Shown here in pieces: positions 1 to 10,954 of a stretch of DNA of 42,702 nucleotides (position 1 is its first letter; each line of letters opens with the position of its first letter). The notes under the pieces were generated by a model. The model worked only from the letters and a program-made list of their open reading frames with translations. It was not told where the DNA came from and did no database searches. The stretch covers positions 1 through 42,702 of the forward strand of contig VGIC01000016.1 of assembly GCA_016867975.1 (NCBI GenBank), read 5' to 3'. The position numbers were made by a program, and so were the translations under genes. Origin of the DNA: Betaproteobacteria bacterium (lineage in GTDB: Bacteria > Pseudomonadota > Gammaproteobacteria > Burkholderiales > Methylophilaceae).

Positions 1-62
1 CCCGCTTCACCTTCCTTCAAGAAACCAATAATCTGCTCTTCTGTAAATCGACTCTTCTTCAT
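1..62 (-). CDS. IS3-family transposase OrfA, N-terminal fragment (runs off the left edge)
   Basis: Starting at the ATG at 62, the minus strand encodes a peptide beginning MKKSRFTEEQIIGFLKE, the typical opening of IS3-family OrfA proteins, which carry a helix-turn-helix that binds the IS ends. In this family OrfA and OrfB are joined by a programmed -1 frameshift to give the DDE transposase; that part lies outside the window. About 20 codons are visible. A purine-rich ribosome-binding region (AGGAGTGG) lies just upstream at about 71-77, supporting this start. The element sits at the edge of a putative genomic island, a common place for IS insertion. Confidence 0.75.
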   Translation of the reverse strand, partial: MKKSRFTEEQIIGFLKEGEA

Positions 63-127
63 TTCATCCACTCCTAAAAGTGGACTTTACTAACTTTTAA
101 TTGGTACGGCAAATAGGGAGCAGGTCA
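1..127 (-). mobile_element. Left end of an IS3-family (IS407-like) insertion sequence, partial
   Basis: Read on the minus strand from 127, the sequence begins with a TG dinucleotide in TGACCTGCTCCC, which resembles terminal inverted repeats of IS407-type IS3 elements. It runs about 65 bp to the start of an OrfA-like transposase. Only one end is in the window, so neither the second inverted repeat nor the target duplication can be checked. The family call rests on the OrfA N-terminus and the terminus. The exact boundary at 127 is inferred. Confidence 0.7.
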
Positions 128-128
128 A

Positions 129-338
129 ATGTGCTCTTGGGTAAGCGAAGATAAAAAATCAGGGATTGTTATACGACATAGTAAAATTACAAATAAGGTT
201 AGGGATGGCAAAAGAAAATTAAAAGACTACCCATCCCTTTACGTCTCCCTTGGTGAAATAGAAATGTCAAAAGAGTTCTTTAAGCTACGTCAGGAAGCTC
301 ATTGGGAAAAAGAGCAAAAGCGGTTGGGTGATTTCTAG
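129..338 (+). CDS. Hypothetical small ORF abutting the IS end, possibly a truncated gene
   Basis: This 69-codon ORF begins two bases after the inferred IS terminus, and its frame is closed by a stop inside the IS. The visible protein is therefore either a short independent gene or the 3' remainder of a gene cut by the IS. The product is basic and hydrophilic (KDGKRKLKDY region, then a charged C-terminus rich in K, E and Q) with no membrane segment or motif I recognise. No good ribosome-binding site is visible, because the IS end occupies the upstream region. It lies between the IS and the integrase, consistent with island cargo. Function unknown. Confidence 0.35.
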   Translation: MCSWVSEDKKSGIVIRHSKITNKVRDGKRKLKDYPSLYVSLGEIEMSKEFFKLRQEAHWEKEQKRLGDF

Positions 339-417
339 TTATAGGCTCTAGTCTGTAACACGAACCCAGCCCAAGGTTAACCCATGTGAAGGTAGAAGGG
401 CGTCCCATGCACCCCCC

Positions 418-2046
418 TTATTCAGACTTGAATAGGTGTCCCAAGTCCAATCCCTTGTAGCTCAACTTAACGATTTCCTCGTACAAAGGCTCTAGAGGGA
501 ACGTAGAGAGTCCATAGGACTTAAACTCAACAGTGTTGGGTGTGTGACCCTCAATGATGCGCCTTAGCTCGGTATCCATCCTGCTACGTCTACCGTGTTC
601 AATGAATGAGTGTCTGAATCCATGGAAAGGTTTAGGGATGCGCTTAATGCCAAGTTCATTCCTAACATAACCTGACCATTCGCTTCCCCATTTATCACCA
701 AGCTTTCCATCCTTGCGGGTTATTTTGAGTTCAGGGAATAGTTGCTGGTGTTTTTCATCTTTAACTTTGGTGCAGTAATCAATAAAGCCCATTTTAATCA
801 GGTCAGGGTGGATGGGAACCCTGCGTCTTTCACCAGTTTTATTAGTTCTACCTGTGGCTTCCTCAGGGGTAATCACTAGGTAATTGATACCGTCTTCTTC
901 TCCAAAGTCACCGGTAAATAGCTGTGCTAGTTCATTAAGTCTTGCGCCAGTGTAAAGTCCTAGGAGAGGAAGCCAGTAGATAGCTTCACCTTGGAATCTC
1001 TTTGGGCGAAACCCTTTGGTGAACACTGGGGAATTAAATATGGTTTGTAGCTCTTCAATCGTGTAGGGTTTCTCTACTTCACTCTTGGATATGGGTAGCT
1101 TCTCCATGTCAGTACATGGGTTTGTGGCAATCTTACGGTTTCTCTTGGCGGTGCTGAACATAGCAGCCAAGACTCCACGAGCTTTGTTGATGGTTGCAGG
1201 AGATGAACCGTCAGCCAGCATCTTATCTTTGAGTTGAACTATGTGTTCCTCAGTTATCTTGTTTGGGGGAATGTCGCCAACAAAGTCTCTAAACTTTCTA
1301 ATGACTGAAGTAGCTTCAGCACTAGATGTACGTCCCTTATTGTTTCCTGTGGCTTTAGAGGGTTGGAGCAACCAGTATTCCCTTAGAGCTTCTAAGGTGT
1401 CGAAGGCTTGAGGTGTACCTGAGGTTTGAACTGGAGGTGGAGCAGGGGGTGTCTCAACAATTTCCCCAGCATGACGAGCCTTCATCAAATCAGTAGCTTT
1501 CTTGCTAACCTTTAGGAGAGCTAGTGCGACTTTTCTATACTGGTCTGAGTCATGGTCAAGCTTGATGCCATATGATTCAAGGAAGTCAGCCACTTCAAAA
1601 TCATCAAGGTTAGGACGTCCACGGGCAAGCCTTTTAGCTTGGTCATCACCCACTATTTCATAGGACTCCTCAAGGCTTTTGTACTCAGCGTCAGACAGCC
1701 CTTCATTGCGGTACTCTTCGTCTTCCTCAAGGAGGTGGTTCAGGTACAGGGCAGCTAGACGGTCAACCTCAATCTGGGTAAATGCTGACTCTCGGCTTCC
1801 TGTTTCTTCTATGCGCTTGAACTCTTGGTGAAGCTCAGCCCATCTCTCATGGACTAGCCTAATGGCATCCTTGAGCGTTACTGCTTGGAGTTTTTCGTAG
1901 ATTAACGGTTTGGGGTAGTGCGAAAGATAAGCCTTTGGAATACGGGCTTGGAAGTAGTAACCGTTTGGACGGTTGAGCAAACCTTTAGGAAGAGACATGT
2001 TGTCCATTTCGTCATAATAGCTCAATGTATGCAGCTTTGTATGCAA
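418..2046 (-). CDS. Tyrosine site-specific integrase (phage/island type, DUF6538-like N-terminus)
   Basis: A 542-aa tyrosine recombinase. The C-terminal catalytic domain shows the family residues in order: Arg in LLGLYTGARLNELAQL, a Lys in the beta-hairpin region TGRTNKTGERRRVPIHP, the H-x-x-R box in HGFRHSFIEHGRR, a conserved GH in EGHTPNTV, and a candidate nucleophilic Tyr in EFKSYG. The N-terminal part (LNRPNGYYFQARIPKAYL) resembles the N-terminal module of phage-like integrases, followed by a SAM-like core-binding domain (about residues 215-310). The gene starts about 65 bp from the 3' end of tRNA-Glu, with its promoter side facing the tRNA, the usual arrangement for islands integrated in a tRNA 3' end. 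The start is uncertain: in-frame Met codons at residues 13 and 17 are alternatives, and no strong ribosome-binding site decides between them. Confidence 0.9.
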   Translation of the reverse strand: MHTKLHTLSYYDEMDNMSLPKGLLNRPNGYYFQARIPKAYLSHYPKPLIYEKLQAVTLKDAIRLVHERWAELHQEFKRIEETGSRESAFTQIEVDRLAALYLNHLLEEDEEYRNEGLSDAEYKSLEESYEIVGDDQAKRLARGRPNLDDFEVADFLESYGIKLDHDSDQYRKVALALLKVSKKATDLMKARHAGEIVETPPAPPPVQTSGTPQAFDTLEALREYWLLQPSKATGNNKGRTSSAEATSVIRKFRDFVGDIPPNKITEEHIVQLKDKMLADGSSPATINKARGVLAAMFSTAKRNRKIATNPCTDMEKLPISKSEVEKPYTIEELQTIFNSPVFTKGFRPKRFQGEAIYWLPLLGLYTGARLNELAQLFTGDFGEEDGINYLVITPEEATGRTNKTGERRRVPIHPDLIKMGFIDYCTKVKDEKHQQLFPELKITRKDGKLGDKWGSEWSGYVRNELGIKRIPKPFHGFRHSFIEHGRRSRMDTELRRIIEGHTPNTVEFKSYGLSTFPLEPLYEEIVKLSYKGLDLGHLFKSE

Positions 2047-2111
2047 AAAAGAATGCTCTAAGTCTTTGTTACTAGTGATTTTATTTGCGAATCAACCAGT
2101 TAAGGTTGTAA

Positions 2112-2145
2112 TGGCGTCCCCACGGGGATTCGAACCCCGGTCGCC
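2112..2145 (-). other. Putative island attachment site (attL/attR half) in the tRNA-Glu 3' end
   Basis: The T-arm and acceptor 3' strand of tRNA-Glu are the expected integration target, because the integrase gene begins just beyond it and the tRNA remains intact. The matching direct repeat at the other end of the island is not in this window, so the core cannot be delimited. This is an inference from gene arrangement. Confidence 0.45.
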
Positions 2146-2187
2146 TCCGTGAAAGGGAGGTGTCCTAGGCCTCTAGACGATGGGGAC
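2112..2187 (-). tRNA. tRNA-Glu (anticodon UUC)
   Basis: The minus strand folds into a full cloverleaf: acceptor GTCCCCA, D-arm with CTAGAGGCCTAGG, anticodon arm CCTCC-CTTTCAC-GGAGG with TTC at the anticodon, T-arm with GGTTCGAATCC, discriminator G and encoded CCA (2112-2114). It is nearly identical in layout to enterobacterial tRNA-Glu. It lies downstream of tRNA-Ala on the same strand and is probably cotranscribed with it. Its 3' end is the likely attachment site of the integrase-bearing island. Confidence 0.97.
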
Positions 2188-2267
2188 CTAAGAATTATTA
2201 CCGAACTGCAAGTGCGACATTCTACTACATGTCGTTAAACATTTCTAAGAGAAATATTAACTTTTAT

Positions 2268-2343
<76 letters not shown>

Positions 2344-2479
2344 GAATCTACATCCGTTTCGCTTTAAAAAGTTGCGATGTCAGCGAGGCGCCATAATAAA
2401 GATGGCTGGTGTGCTTGTCAATAATTTTCACGATATTTTGCTTAAATTATCTGAAAGCGAGATTGTTTTAGATTGGTTG

Positions 2480-2926
2480 TTAGCCGTGGGTGTTAGATTG
2501 ACTCTCAAACTGGGTGAGTTCAACACGCGGTTGTGGTTGCCAGCCGGTCTTGCGGTGTTCAGCGATTACATTGGTGAAGATGCCGCCACGTACATAGAAT
2601 TTGGCTGTGACGCGCATAAACTTTGGTTGGGTAGCTGCTACAAGGTCATCCAGAATGCGGTTAGTCACAGCCTCGTGGAAGCAACCTTCATCGCGGAAAG
2701 ACCACATATAGAGTTTTAAGCTTTTTAGTTCTACACATAATTGATCTGGTATGTAGTCCAGATATATCACCGCGAAGTCTGGCTGCCCTGTTTTTGGGCA
2801 CAGGCAGGTGAATTCTGGTATCTCCATGTGGATATGAAACTCACGCAATGGATTGGGATTTTCGAAAGTTTCCAGTGTTTTTGTTGGTTGCGCGGTTGGT
2901 TTTGCGCCTAATGATAGATCTGTCAT
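2480..2926 (-). CDS. queF: NADPH-dependent 7-cyano-7-deazaguanine reductase (type I QueF)
   Basis: QueF reduces the nitrile of preQ0 to the amine preQ1 in queuosine biosynthesis for tRNA wobble-base modification. At 148 aa it matches the short unimodular YkvM-like type rather than the longer two-domain E. coli type. Visible signatures are the nucleophilic Cys in [13 protein letters not shown] followed by the proton-donor Asp, the substrate/NADPH motif [20 protein letters not shown], and a C-terminal RGGIFTNV segment. It is divergent from smc, with a 90-bp spacer between the starts. No preQ1 riboswitch was recognised in that spacer. Confidence 0.95.
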   Translation of the reverse strand: MTDLSLGAKPTAQPTKTLETFENPNPLREFHIHMEIPEFTCLCPKTGQPDFAVIYLDYIPDQLCVELKSLKLYMWSFRDEGCFHEAVTNRILDDLVAATQPKFMRVTAKFYVRGGIFTNVIAEHRKTGWQPQPRVELTQFESQSNTHG

Positions 2927-2960
2927 GGTGGAAAGTGCTGTATTCGGCTTAAAAAACGTT

Positions 2961-2966
2961 ATTATA
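2961..2966 (-). promoter_or_regulatory. Candidate queF -10 element (TATAAT)
   Basis: A perfect TATAAT on the minus strand lies 35 bp upstream of the queF start. No convincing -35 box is seen 16-18 bp further upstream, so the promoter call is tentative. Confidence 0.35.
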
Positions 2967-3016
2967 GCGCTTAAAGTAGAAACTAAATTTTACAAGTATC
3001 TCTTAAAATATTTATC

Positions 3017-6000
3017 TTGCGTCTCACTCATCTCAAGCTCACTGGTTTTAAGTCGTTTGTTGACTCGACAACGTTGCATATCCATGGGCAGCGTGTGGGG
3101 GTCGTAGGTCCGAACGGATGTGGCAAATCTAATGTCATGGAATCGGTCCGTTGGGTGCTGGGGGAGGCTTCTGCTAAGGAGATGCGTGCGGATGCGATGG
3201 ATGCGGTGATTTTTAATGGATCCGCTCATCGTAATCCAATTTCGCGTGCCAGTGTCGAGTTGGTGTTTGATAACAGCCTGGGCGGAGCTTCTGGAGCGTG
3301 GTCGCAATATGCCGAGATTTCGGTCAAGCGAGTCATCGAGCGGGATAAGGGGTCAACTTATTACATCAATAATGCCGTGGTTCGTCGCCGCGATGTAACG
3401 GATTTGTTCTTAGGGACAGGGTTGGGTGGTCGCGCGTATGCCATCATCGGGCAAAATACCATTAGCCGTATCGTTGAGGCCAAGCCGGAAGAAATGCGTA
3501 TTTTTCTGGAAGAGGCGGCGGGGGTCAGCAAATATAAAGAGCGTAGAAGGGAAACTGAGCTACGCCTGCGGGATACCCGAGAAAATCTGACGCGTGTTGA
3601 AGATATTCTGCAAGAGCTAGATAAGCAGATTGTGCGTTTGCAGGCGCAATCTGTGATTGCTGAGCAGTACTATCGTTTGCAGGAGTCATTGCATCTGATC
3701 AAAGGGTTAGTCTGGCTGGTGAAAAGGCGTGATGCAGGGGTGCAGTGGGAGCGTGCGCAACGCGGTGTTGAAAATCTGGTAATCGAATTGGAAGCGCAGA
3801 TGGCCAATTTGCGTAGTAGCGAGTATGCGCTGGAGGTGGCAAGGCAGCAGCATTTGGCTTCTACTGAGGCGGTTAATCAGGCGCAGTCGGCTTATTATGA
3901 GGCGAATGCTACGGTGTCTAATTTGGAGAATCAGTTCAAAAACACCACTGAGGCGCGTGAGCGTATGCAGCAGCAGTTGCAACAGTTGTTCACACAGCGT
4001 GATAAAAATGCTGACCAGCAAGGAGATGTCCAGAATTTGATCAGCTTGGCTGAGGCGAATCTGCAAGCGGCTAGCGCTGCCTTGGAGGTCGCACAAGAGG
4101 ATGTGTTATCTGCTCAGGCATCTGTGCCGATGCAGTTAGATCATTATCAGTCCGCGTTGGCCGCTTTTAATGCAAGCCAGTCCTCTTGGTTGAATGCAGA
4201 ACATAGATTGCGTATTGAGCAGGCGAACATCAGCCACCTCAATCGTGCTGTCGCAGAGACCAAAGAGCAGTTGAGGCGATTCCAAGAGAGTTTGGCTGGA
4301 TTGCAGGTGCCATCAGATGGGATGCTGCAACAAAAGCGCGACGAGTTGTTGCATCATGAGGCTGAAGTCGAGAGGTTGGAAACCGAGCATGCCAATCGCT
4401 TGAAACAAGAGCAGCAGCTACATGCGGAGATACGCACCTTGCGTGAAATCCTTCAGCAGACGCAACGTGAGCAACATGTTATTGAGGCTGAGATCGTCTC
4501 TTTGCAAAAAATCCAGCAGGCGATGCGTGAAAGTAATCATGAGGTTGGTTTTGCTGATTGGCTCAAAGCTGCCGGGTTGACTGAAAGCGCCAGAATTTGG
4601 GAGATGGTTCGAATCAAGCCAGGGTGGGAAACCGCATTTGAGGTGACACTGGGGGCGCGATTGAATGCGATCGTCCTTAAGGAGATGACTGCAGTGCGTC
4701 AGTTTCAAGATCGGCCATCTGTCGCACTGAGTTTGGCTTGGGGTGGGGGTGTCGGTGACTTTTCTGTGGCAGGTTCCACAGAGTTTACACCACTTGATAC
4801 CATGATTGAGCGGGCAGAGTCAGCGCAACAAACTATCTTGCAAGATTGGTTGTCAGGGGTTTATCTATTGGAGGAGGGTGTGAACGCGCTTGAGGCCAGC
4901 GAGAGGCTGCAGTCTGGAGAGTGTTTGGTCAACCAGCAAGGGGATATCTTTACCCGCCATAGCGTCACCTATTATTATGCGGCTCAGACTGTGATGCATG
5001 GTGTGCTTGAGCGTCAGTCAAGATTAGAAGCCTTGCAGGCAGAGTTGCCAAGTGTCCAACAGCGACTGGCAGGGGAGGCGAGAAATCTCGCCCAGCTTGA
5101 GTCCAATTTACAGGCGTTGCACTCTGGGCAACATGCGCATCAGCAGTCGTTAAAATCGGCGACACAGCAGGTGCATCAACTGAGTCTGAGTCTGCAGCAA
5201 TTGCAACAGCAGCAAAGCAATGCATTGCAACAAGAGAAGGTGTTGCTAACAGACACGACGCTTGCGGAGGAGAAGTTAGGACGTCTGCATGAGGAGGGTG
5301 TCTTAAAGACCAAGCTCGTCAGTGAGATCGCTGAGAGTTTGGCCGGGTTGCAACAGGAAAGAATAGATGCTGAGTTAAGTAAGCAATTGGCAGAGTCGGC
5401 ACTTAACGAGGCAAGGCAGCATCAGCAACACATCGAAAAACAGCACCAAGAGATGAGTTTTAACGTCAAGTTAATAATAAATAATATCAATGAGTTAAGT
5501 AAAAGATTTGAGTTTTTACATGAGGAGATGGCTTCATTAAGTCTGCGGGCTGCGGAGTTGGAAGCCACACTGGCCGCTACCAAGATGGAAACGCTTAAAA
5601 CTCATTTGCAAGCGGCATTGGATGAAAAACATACACGTGAATCGGTGTTGGCGCAGGCACGCAACGCTATGAGTGAGTGCGAATCTACATTGCTACAGCA
5701 TGAAAGGGCACGTTTACAGAATGAGCAATCGCTACATCCACTGCGGGATCGCTTGGAGTCTGGACGACTCAACGAGCAAGAAGCTAGGTTGATTTTCGAG
5801 CAATGTCAGTCTGGGTTGTCTGTAGCAGGGATTGAAGAAGCCGTGCTGGAGACACATTTAAAGCAGTCGCTGGGCGGTGCGCCTAAAATGATTGATTTGC
5901 AGAAGCATCAGGATCAGCTGGAATTGAACATCGAAGCATTGGGTGCAGTCAATCTGGCTGCGATTGAGGAACTGACCACCGAACAGGCCCGTAAATACTA

Positions 6001-6556
6001 TCTTGATAGTCAATGCCTTGATCTGAAAGAGGCCAGTGAGACGCTGGAAGATGCGATCAGGAAAATAGACCGCGAGACGCGCGGTCGGCTGCAAACGACT
6101 TTTGATGAGGCCAATCAACACTTCAACGACTTATTTACCACCTTATTTGGTGGCGGTCAGGCACGACTGGAATTGCTTGGAGATGAAATACTGGATATGG
6201 GGATGCAGGTATTTGCCCAGCCTCCTGGCAAGAAAAACAGCACCATTCATTTATTATCTGGTGGGGAGAAGGCATTGACGGCACTGGCTTTGGTGTTTGC
6301 TTTATTCAGATTAAATCCTGCACCTTTTTGCTTGATGGACGAGGTGGACGCGCCTTTGGATGATAGTAATACGGAGCGTTTCTGTGCCATGGTGAAAAAA
6401 ATGTCCGAGAAAACACAGTTTTTGTATGTAAGTCATAATAAAATCACAATGGAAATGGCACAGCAGCTTATCGGAGTTACTATGCAGGAGTCGGGCGTTT
6501 CGCGTATTGTGGATGTTGATATAGAAGCCGCGATCAAAATGGCGGAGGCGGCGTGA
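3017..6556 (+). CDS. smc: Chromosome segregation protein SMC
   Basis: A 1179-aa SMC ATPase that organises and helps segregate the chromosome as a homodimer, normally with ScpA/ScpB (not in this window). Walker A GPNGCGKSN is at residues 31-39. Two long Gln/Glu/Leu-rich coiled-coil arms (about 170-510 and 650-1000) flank a hinge around 515-640. The ABC signature LLSGGEKALTAL is at about 1080, followed by Walker B FCLMDEVDAPLDD. The start is a TTG: MRLTHLKLTGFKSF is the canonical SMC N-terminus and begins exactly at this codon, although no strong ribosome-binding site precedes it. zipA follows after 26 bp and ligA after that, an order conserved in many beta- and gammaproteobacteria. Confidence 0.97.
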   Translation: MRLTHLKLTGFKSFVDSTTLHIHGQRVGVVGPNGCGKSNVMESVRWVLGEASAKEMRADAMDAVIFNGSAHRNPISRASVELVFDNSLGGASGAWSQYAEISVKRVIERDKGSTYYINNAVVRRRDVTDLFLGTGLGGRAYAIIGQNTISRIVEAKPEEMRIFLEEAAGVSKYKERRRETELRLRDTRENLTRVEDILQELDKQIVRLQAQSVIAEQYYRLQESLHLIKGLVWLVKRRDAGVQWERAQRGVENLVIELEAQMANLRSSEYALEVARQQHLASTEAVNQAQSAYYEANATVSNLENQFKNTTEARERMQQQLQQLFTQRDKNADQQGDVQNLISLAEANLQAASAALEVAQEDVLSAQASVPMQLDHYQSALAAFNASQSSWLNAEHRLRIEQANISHLNRAVAETKEQLRRFQESLAGLQVPSDGMLQQKRDELLHHEAEVERLETEHANRLKQEQQLHAEIRTLREILQQTQREQHVIEAEIVSLQKIQQAMRESNHEVGFADWLKAAGLTESARIWEMVRIKPGWETAFEVTLGARLNAIVLKEMTAVRQFQDRPSVALSLAWGGGVGDFSVAGSTEFTPLDTMIERAESAQQTILQDWLSGVYLLEEGVNALEASERLQSGECLVNQQGDIFTRHSVTYYYAAQTVMHGVLERQSRLEALQAELPSVQQRLAGEARNLAQLESNLQALHSGQHAHQQSLKSATQQVHQLSLSLQQLQQQQSNALQQEKVLLTDTTLAEEKLGRLHEEGVLKTKLVSEIAESLAGLQQERIDAELSKQLAESALNEARQHQQHIEKQHQEMSFNVKLIINNINELSKRFEFLHEEMASLSLRAAELEATLAATKMETLKTHLQAALDEKHTRESVLAQARNAMSECESTLLQHERARLQNEQSLHPLRDRLESGRLNEQEARLIFEQCQSGLSVAGIEEAVLETHLKQSLGGAPKMIDLQKHQDQLELNIEALGAVNLAAIEELTTEQARKYYLDSQCLDLKEASETLEDAIRKIDRETRGRLQTTFDEANQHFNDLFTTLFGGGQARLELLGDEILDMGMQVFAQPPGKKNSTIHLLSGGEKALTALALVFALFRLNPAPFCLMDEVDAPLDDSNTERFCAMVKKMSEKTQFLYVSHNKITMEMAQQLIGVTMQESGVSRIVDVDIEAAIKMAEAA

Positions 6557-6582
6557 ATCGCCAAGAGTAAAGGTTCAATCGA

Positions 6583-8058
6583 ATGAGTGATTTGCAATTC
6601 ATTTTAATTGTTGTCGGAATATGCATTATTGCGGCAGTGTTAATGTTTAACTGGTGGCAGGAGCGTCGATTTCATCAGCAAATAGCGCAGGGTTTTAGTC
6701 GCTTAAATAATGACGCATTGATGGATGAGCCGTCGCTTGATGTCAGCAAGTTAGATGAGCCGGTGGATGTGTTCAGTGATCAGCTTGATTTTAAGCGCCT
6801 TGACCATGCCGCCGATGATGCTGATGACGCTCAGCAACAGGTCAGATCCCTATCGCAGCCGCACGTTGAGGTGCATCCCCAGCCAGCAGTCGATTCTCCA
6901 GTAGTCGATTCTATGGATGAGTTTGATCAATTAAGTCAAAACACCCATGAGGAAGTTACTATTGACACAGTGCCCTCTGAGGCGTCACACAAGGCTACTG
7001 AGCATCAGTATGACATAATGCACGAATCCGTTGTTCAGCATGAAGCGTTGGCTACTCAGCATGAAGAGATCAAGGCGATCTTTAATGAGGTTTTTAATCA
7101 CGCCAACGAGAGCGCTCGTCAGGATGTGGGTGCTCAGGTGGATAAAGATCCCCCGAATTTAGAAGAGGCGTTGAGTGAGCCGGAGCTTGCGTTGCCTGAG
7201 ATAGTACATGCGCAAATGGACTTGAGCGTGATTTTGTACTTAGCGAAGGATATGATGGTGCGAGAGCTTAAGATTGCGATCAGTAGCCGGTTTGAAGGGT
7301 ATGATAAGCCTGTCTTTGTGCATCTGCTGGATGCGAACAAGCAATGGGTTTTGTTGCAAGAGCTTGCAGATAAATTGCAACATGGCAATGCATTAGTTTC
7401 GCGTATTGTCTGTAGTATCCAATTGGCCGATCGAGGGGGGGCTATCCAGCGTGAGATGTTGAATCGATTCCAGCAGTCGGTGATTGCCTTAGGGGTGGAG
7501 ATCGGCGCTCAGGTTGAATGGCAAAGTAGTGGCGATGCCATGGAGGCTGCGAACGATTTGGATGCTTTTTGTGCCGATGTGGACAAGAGCATGGGATTTC
7601 ATCTGGTGCATGGGGAAAGTGGGGCGTTTACTGGCATCAAACTGCGAGGCTTGGTAGAAGCGCATGGAATGGTGTTGGATGCTGACGGTAGTTTCAAATA
7701 TTATGATGAGGCGAGCCTGAATCAGTCGACTGGACCAAAGTTAGCATCGTTTATTATAAAAAATCGCGATCAATATCCTTTTACTCCAGAAATGCTCAGG
7801 ATGTCGGTGGTGAAAGCGGTTAGCTTTCAACTGGACATTCCACATGTCAAACATTGTGCAGAATCATTTAATCAAATGGTGCAAGTGGCTAGGCAAATGG
7901 AGGTTGGTCTGCGTGCTGTATTGGTTGATGATAATAATCGACCTCTGAACGATATTCAAATCGAGAAGATTAGGCAGCAACTTAAGATCATCCATGCCAA
8001 GTTGTTGGCGCGCGGTATCATGCCTGGCTCCGAGAGCGCACTCAGGCTTTTCTCTTAG
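6583..8058 (+). CDS. zipA: Cell division protein ZipA (FtsZ-binding membrane anchor)
   Basis: ZipA tethers FtsZ to the inner membrane at the division site. The 491-aa product has an N-terminal transmembrane segment (about residues 4-22, FILIVVGICIIAAVLMF), then a long acidic, Asp/Glu/Gln-rich, low-complexity linker (about 30-210), then a folded C-terminal region. That region contains the ZipA FtsZ-binding domain, recognisable in MGFHLVHGESGAFTG and the FTPEMLRMSVVKAVSFQLDIPHV segment. It is considerably longer than E. coli ZipA (328 aa), mainly because of the linker and an extra segment before the C domain. It lies between smc and ligA, the position zipA holds in related genomes, which supports the call despite weak sequence conservation. 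Confidence 0.85.
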   Translation: MSDLQFILIVVGICIIAAVLMFNWWQERRFHQQIAQGFSRLNNDALMDEPSLDVSKLDEPVDVFSDQLDFKRLDHAADDADDAQQQVRSLSQPHVEVHPQPAVDSPVVDSMDEFDQLSQNTHEEVTIDTVPSEASHKATEHQYDIMHESVVQHEALATQHEEIKAIFNEVFNHANESARQDVGAQVDKDPPNLEEALSEPELALPEIVHAQMDLSVILYLAKDMMVRELKIAISSRFEGYDKPVFVHLLDANKQWVLLQELADKLQHGNALVSRIVCSIQLADRGGAIQREMLNRFQQSVIALGVEIGAQVEWQSSGDAMEAANDLDAFCADVDKSMGFHLVHGESGAFTGIKLRGLVEAHGMVLDADGSFKYYDEASLNQSTGPKLASFIIKNRDQYPFTPEMLRMSVVKAVSFQLDIPHVKHCAESFNQMVQVARQMEVGLRAVLVDDNNRPLNDIQIEKIRQQLKIIHAKLLARGIMPGSESALRLFS

Positions 8059-8087
8059 TTGTTCAGTATGTTAGGATAGGTTCGTAA

Positions 8088-10094
<2,007 letters not shown>

Positions 10095-10126
10095 TCACGA
10101 TTAGTACATACTCTCAAGAAACGCTG

Positions 10127-10912
10127 TTGAAAGCGGTGATTGACATTGCTAAACAGGCAGGTGATGCGATTTTAAATGTCTATAACACGCATTTTGATGT
10201 CACCAGTAAAGAAGATCATTCGCCACTGACACAAGCGGATTTGGCGGCACATGATGTGATTGTGTCTCAACTTGAGTTGTTAACACCTCACATTCCAGTA
10301 TTGACAGAAGAATCGGAAACGGTCGATGCTAGCGTTCGGATGTCATGGCATCGTTACTGGCTTATAGACCCGTTAGATGGCACGCGAGAGTTTGTGAAAC
10401 GTAATGGCGAGTTTACTGTCAACATTGCGATGATAGAAGCGCATGCGCCAGTGCTTGGGGTAGTATATGCGCCAGTCACTGGCTTGCTTTATTCCGCAGT
10501 AAGCGGGCAGGGGGCCTATAAGCAGCTGAATGGTCAGGAAACTAGGATACACACGAGAACCTTTAACCATCGCGATCTTGTGATTGCTGGCAGTCGATCA
10601 CACCAAGATTCACGCTTTCAACAATTCTTAGCGAACGTACAGCGCGCTACCGGCATTGTGCCGGAGCTGATTAGTATGGGTAGTTCTCTAAAGATTGGTT
10701 TGGTTGCAGAAGGGGTAGCTGATGTGTACCCTAGAATTGGTCCAACAAGTGAGTGGGACACAGCGGCTGCACATTGCATATTAAACGAAGCCGGTGGTGA
10801 TATAGTCGATGTGCATGGGAACACTCTGTGCTATAACACTAAAAAATCACTGTTAAATCCCGTATTTTTTGCCAGCGCCATACCTTCGTTAGGTTGGCAT
10901 AATTTTCTATAG
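10127..10912 (+). CDS. cysQ: 3'(2'),5'-bisphosphate nucleotidase CysQ (inositol monophosphatase superfamily)
   Basis: Members of this family hydrolyse 3'-phosphoadenosine 5'-phosphate, a by-product of sulfate assimilation, in a Mg2+-dependent reaction. Metal-binding motifs are present: EESE near residue 65, DPLDGTREF near 82, and WDTAAAHCILNEAGG near 210. Start problem: the position given here is a TTG with no ribosome-binding site. The frame stays open upstream to an ATT at 10100, where GGAG sits 8 bases before it. Translation from there gives ISTYSQETLLKAVIDIA, whose length suits the family N-terminus. The true start may therefore be an ATT at 10100 (or a mutated ATG), only 5 bp after ligA. 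The enzyme assignment is firm; the start is not. Confidence 0.9.
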   Translation: MKAVIDIAKQAGDAILNVYNTHFDVTSKEDHSPLTQADLAAHDVIVSQLELLTPHIPVLTEESETVDASVRMSWHRYWLIDPLDGTREFVKRNGEFTVNIAMIEAHAPVLGVVYAPVTGLLYSAVSGQGAYKQLNGQETRIHTRTFNHRDLVIAGSRSHQDSRFQQFLANVQRATGIVPELISMGSSLKIGLVAEGVADVYPRIGPTSEWDTAAAHCILNEAGGDIVDVHGNTLCYNTKKSLLNPVFFASAIPSLGWHNFL

Positions 10913-10954
10913 AAATTTTATAATCCATAAAAGTCCTGATAAGAGTCGTAGCGC

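Noticed and set aside
2372-2719. Plus-strand ORF of 115 codons
   Set aside because: It is antisense to queF, whose minus-strand product has all family motifs; no similarity or ribosome-binding site supports the plus frame.
2927-3016. preQ1 riboswitch upstream of queF
   Set aside because: The 90-bp spacer lacks the C-rich loop and A-rich tail of preQ1 aptamers, and no hairpin/pseudoknot pattern was found.
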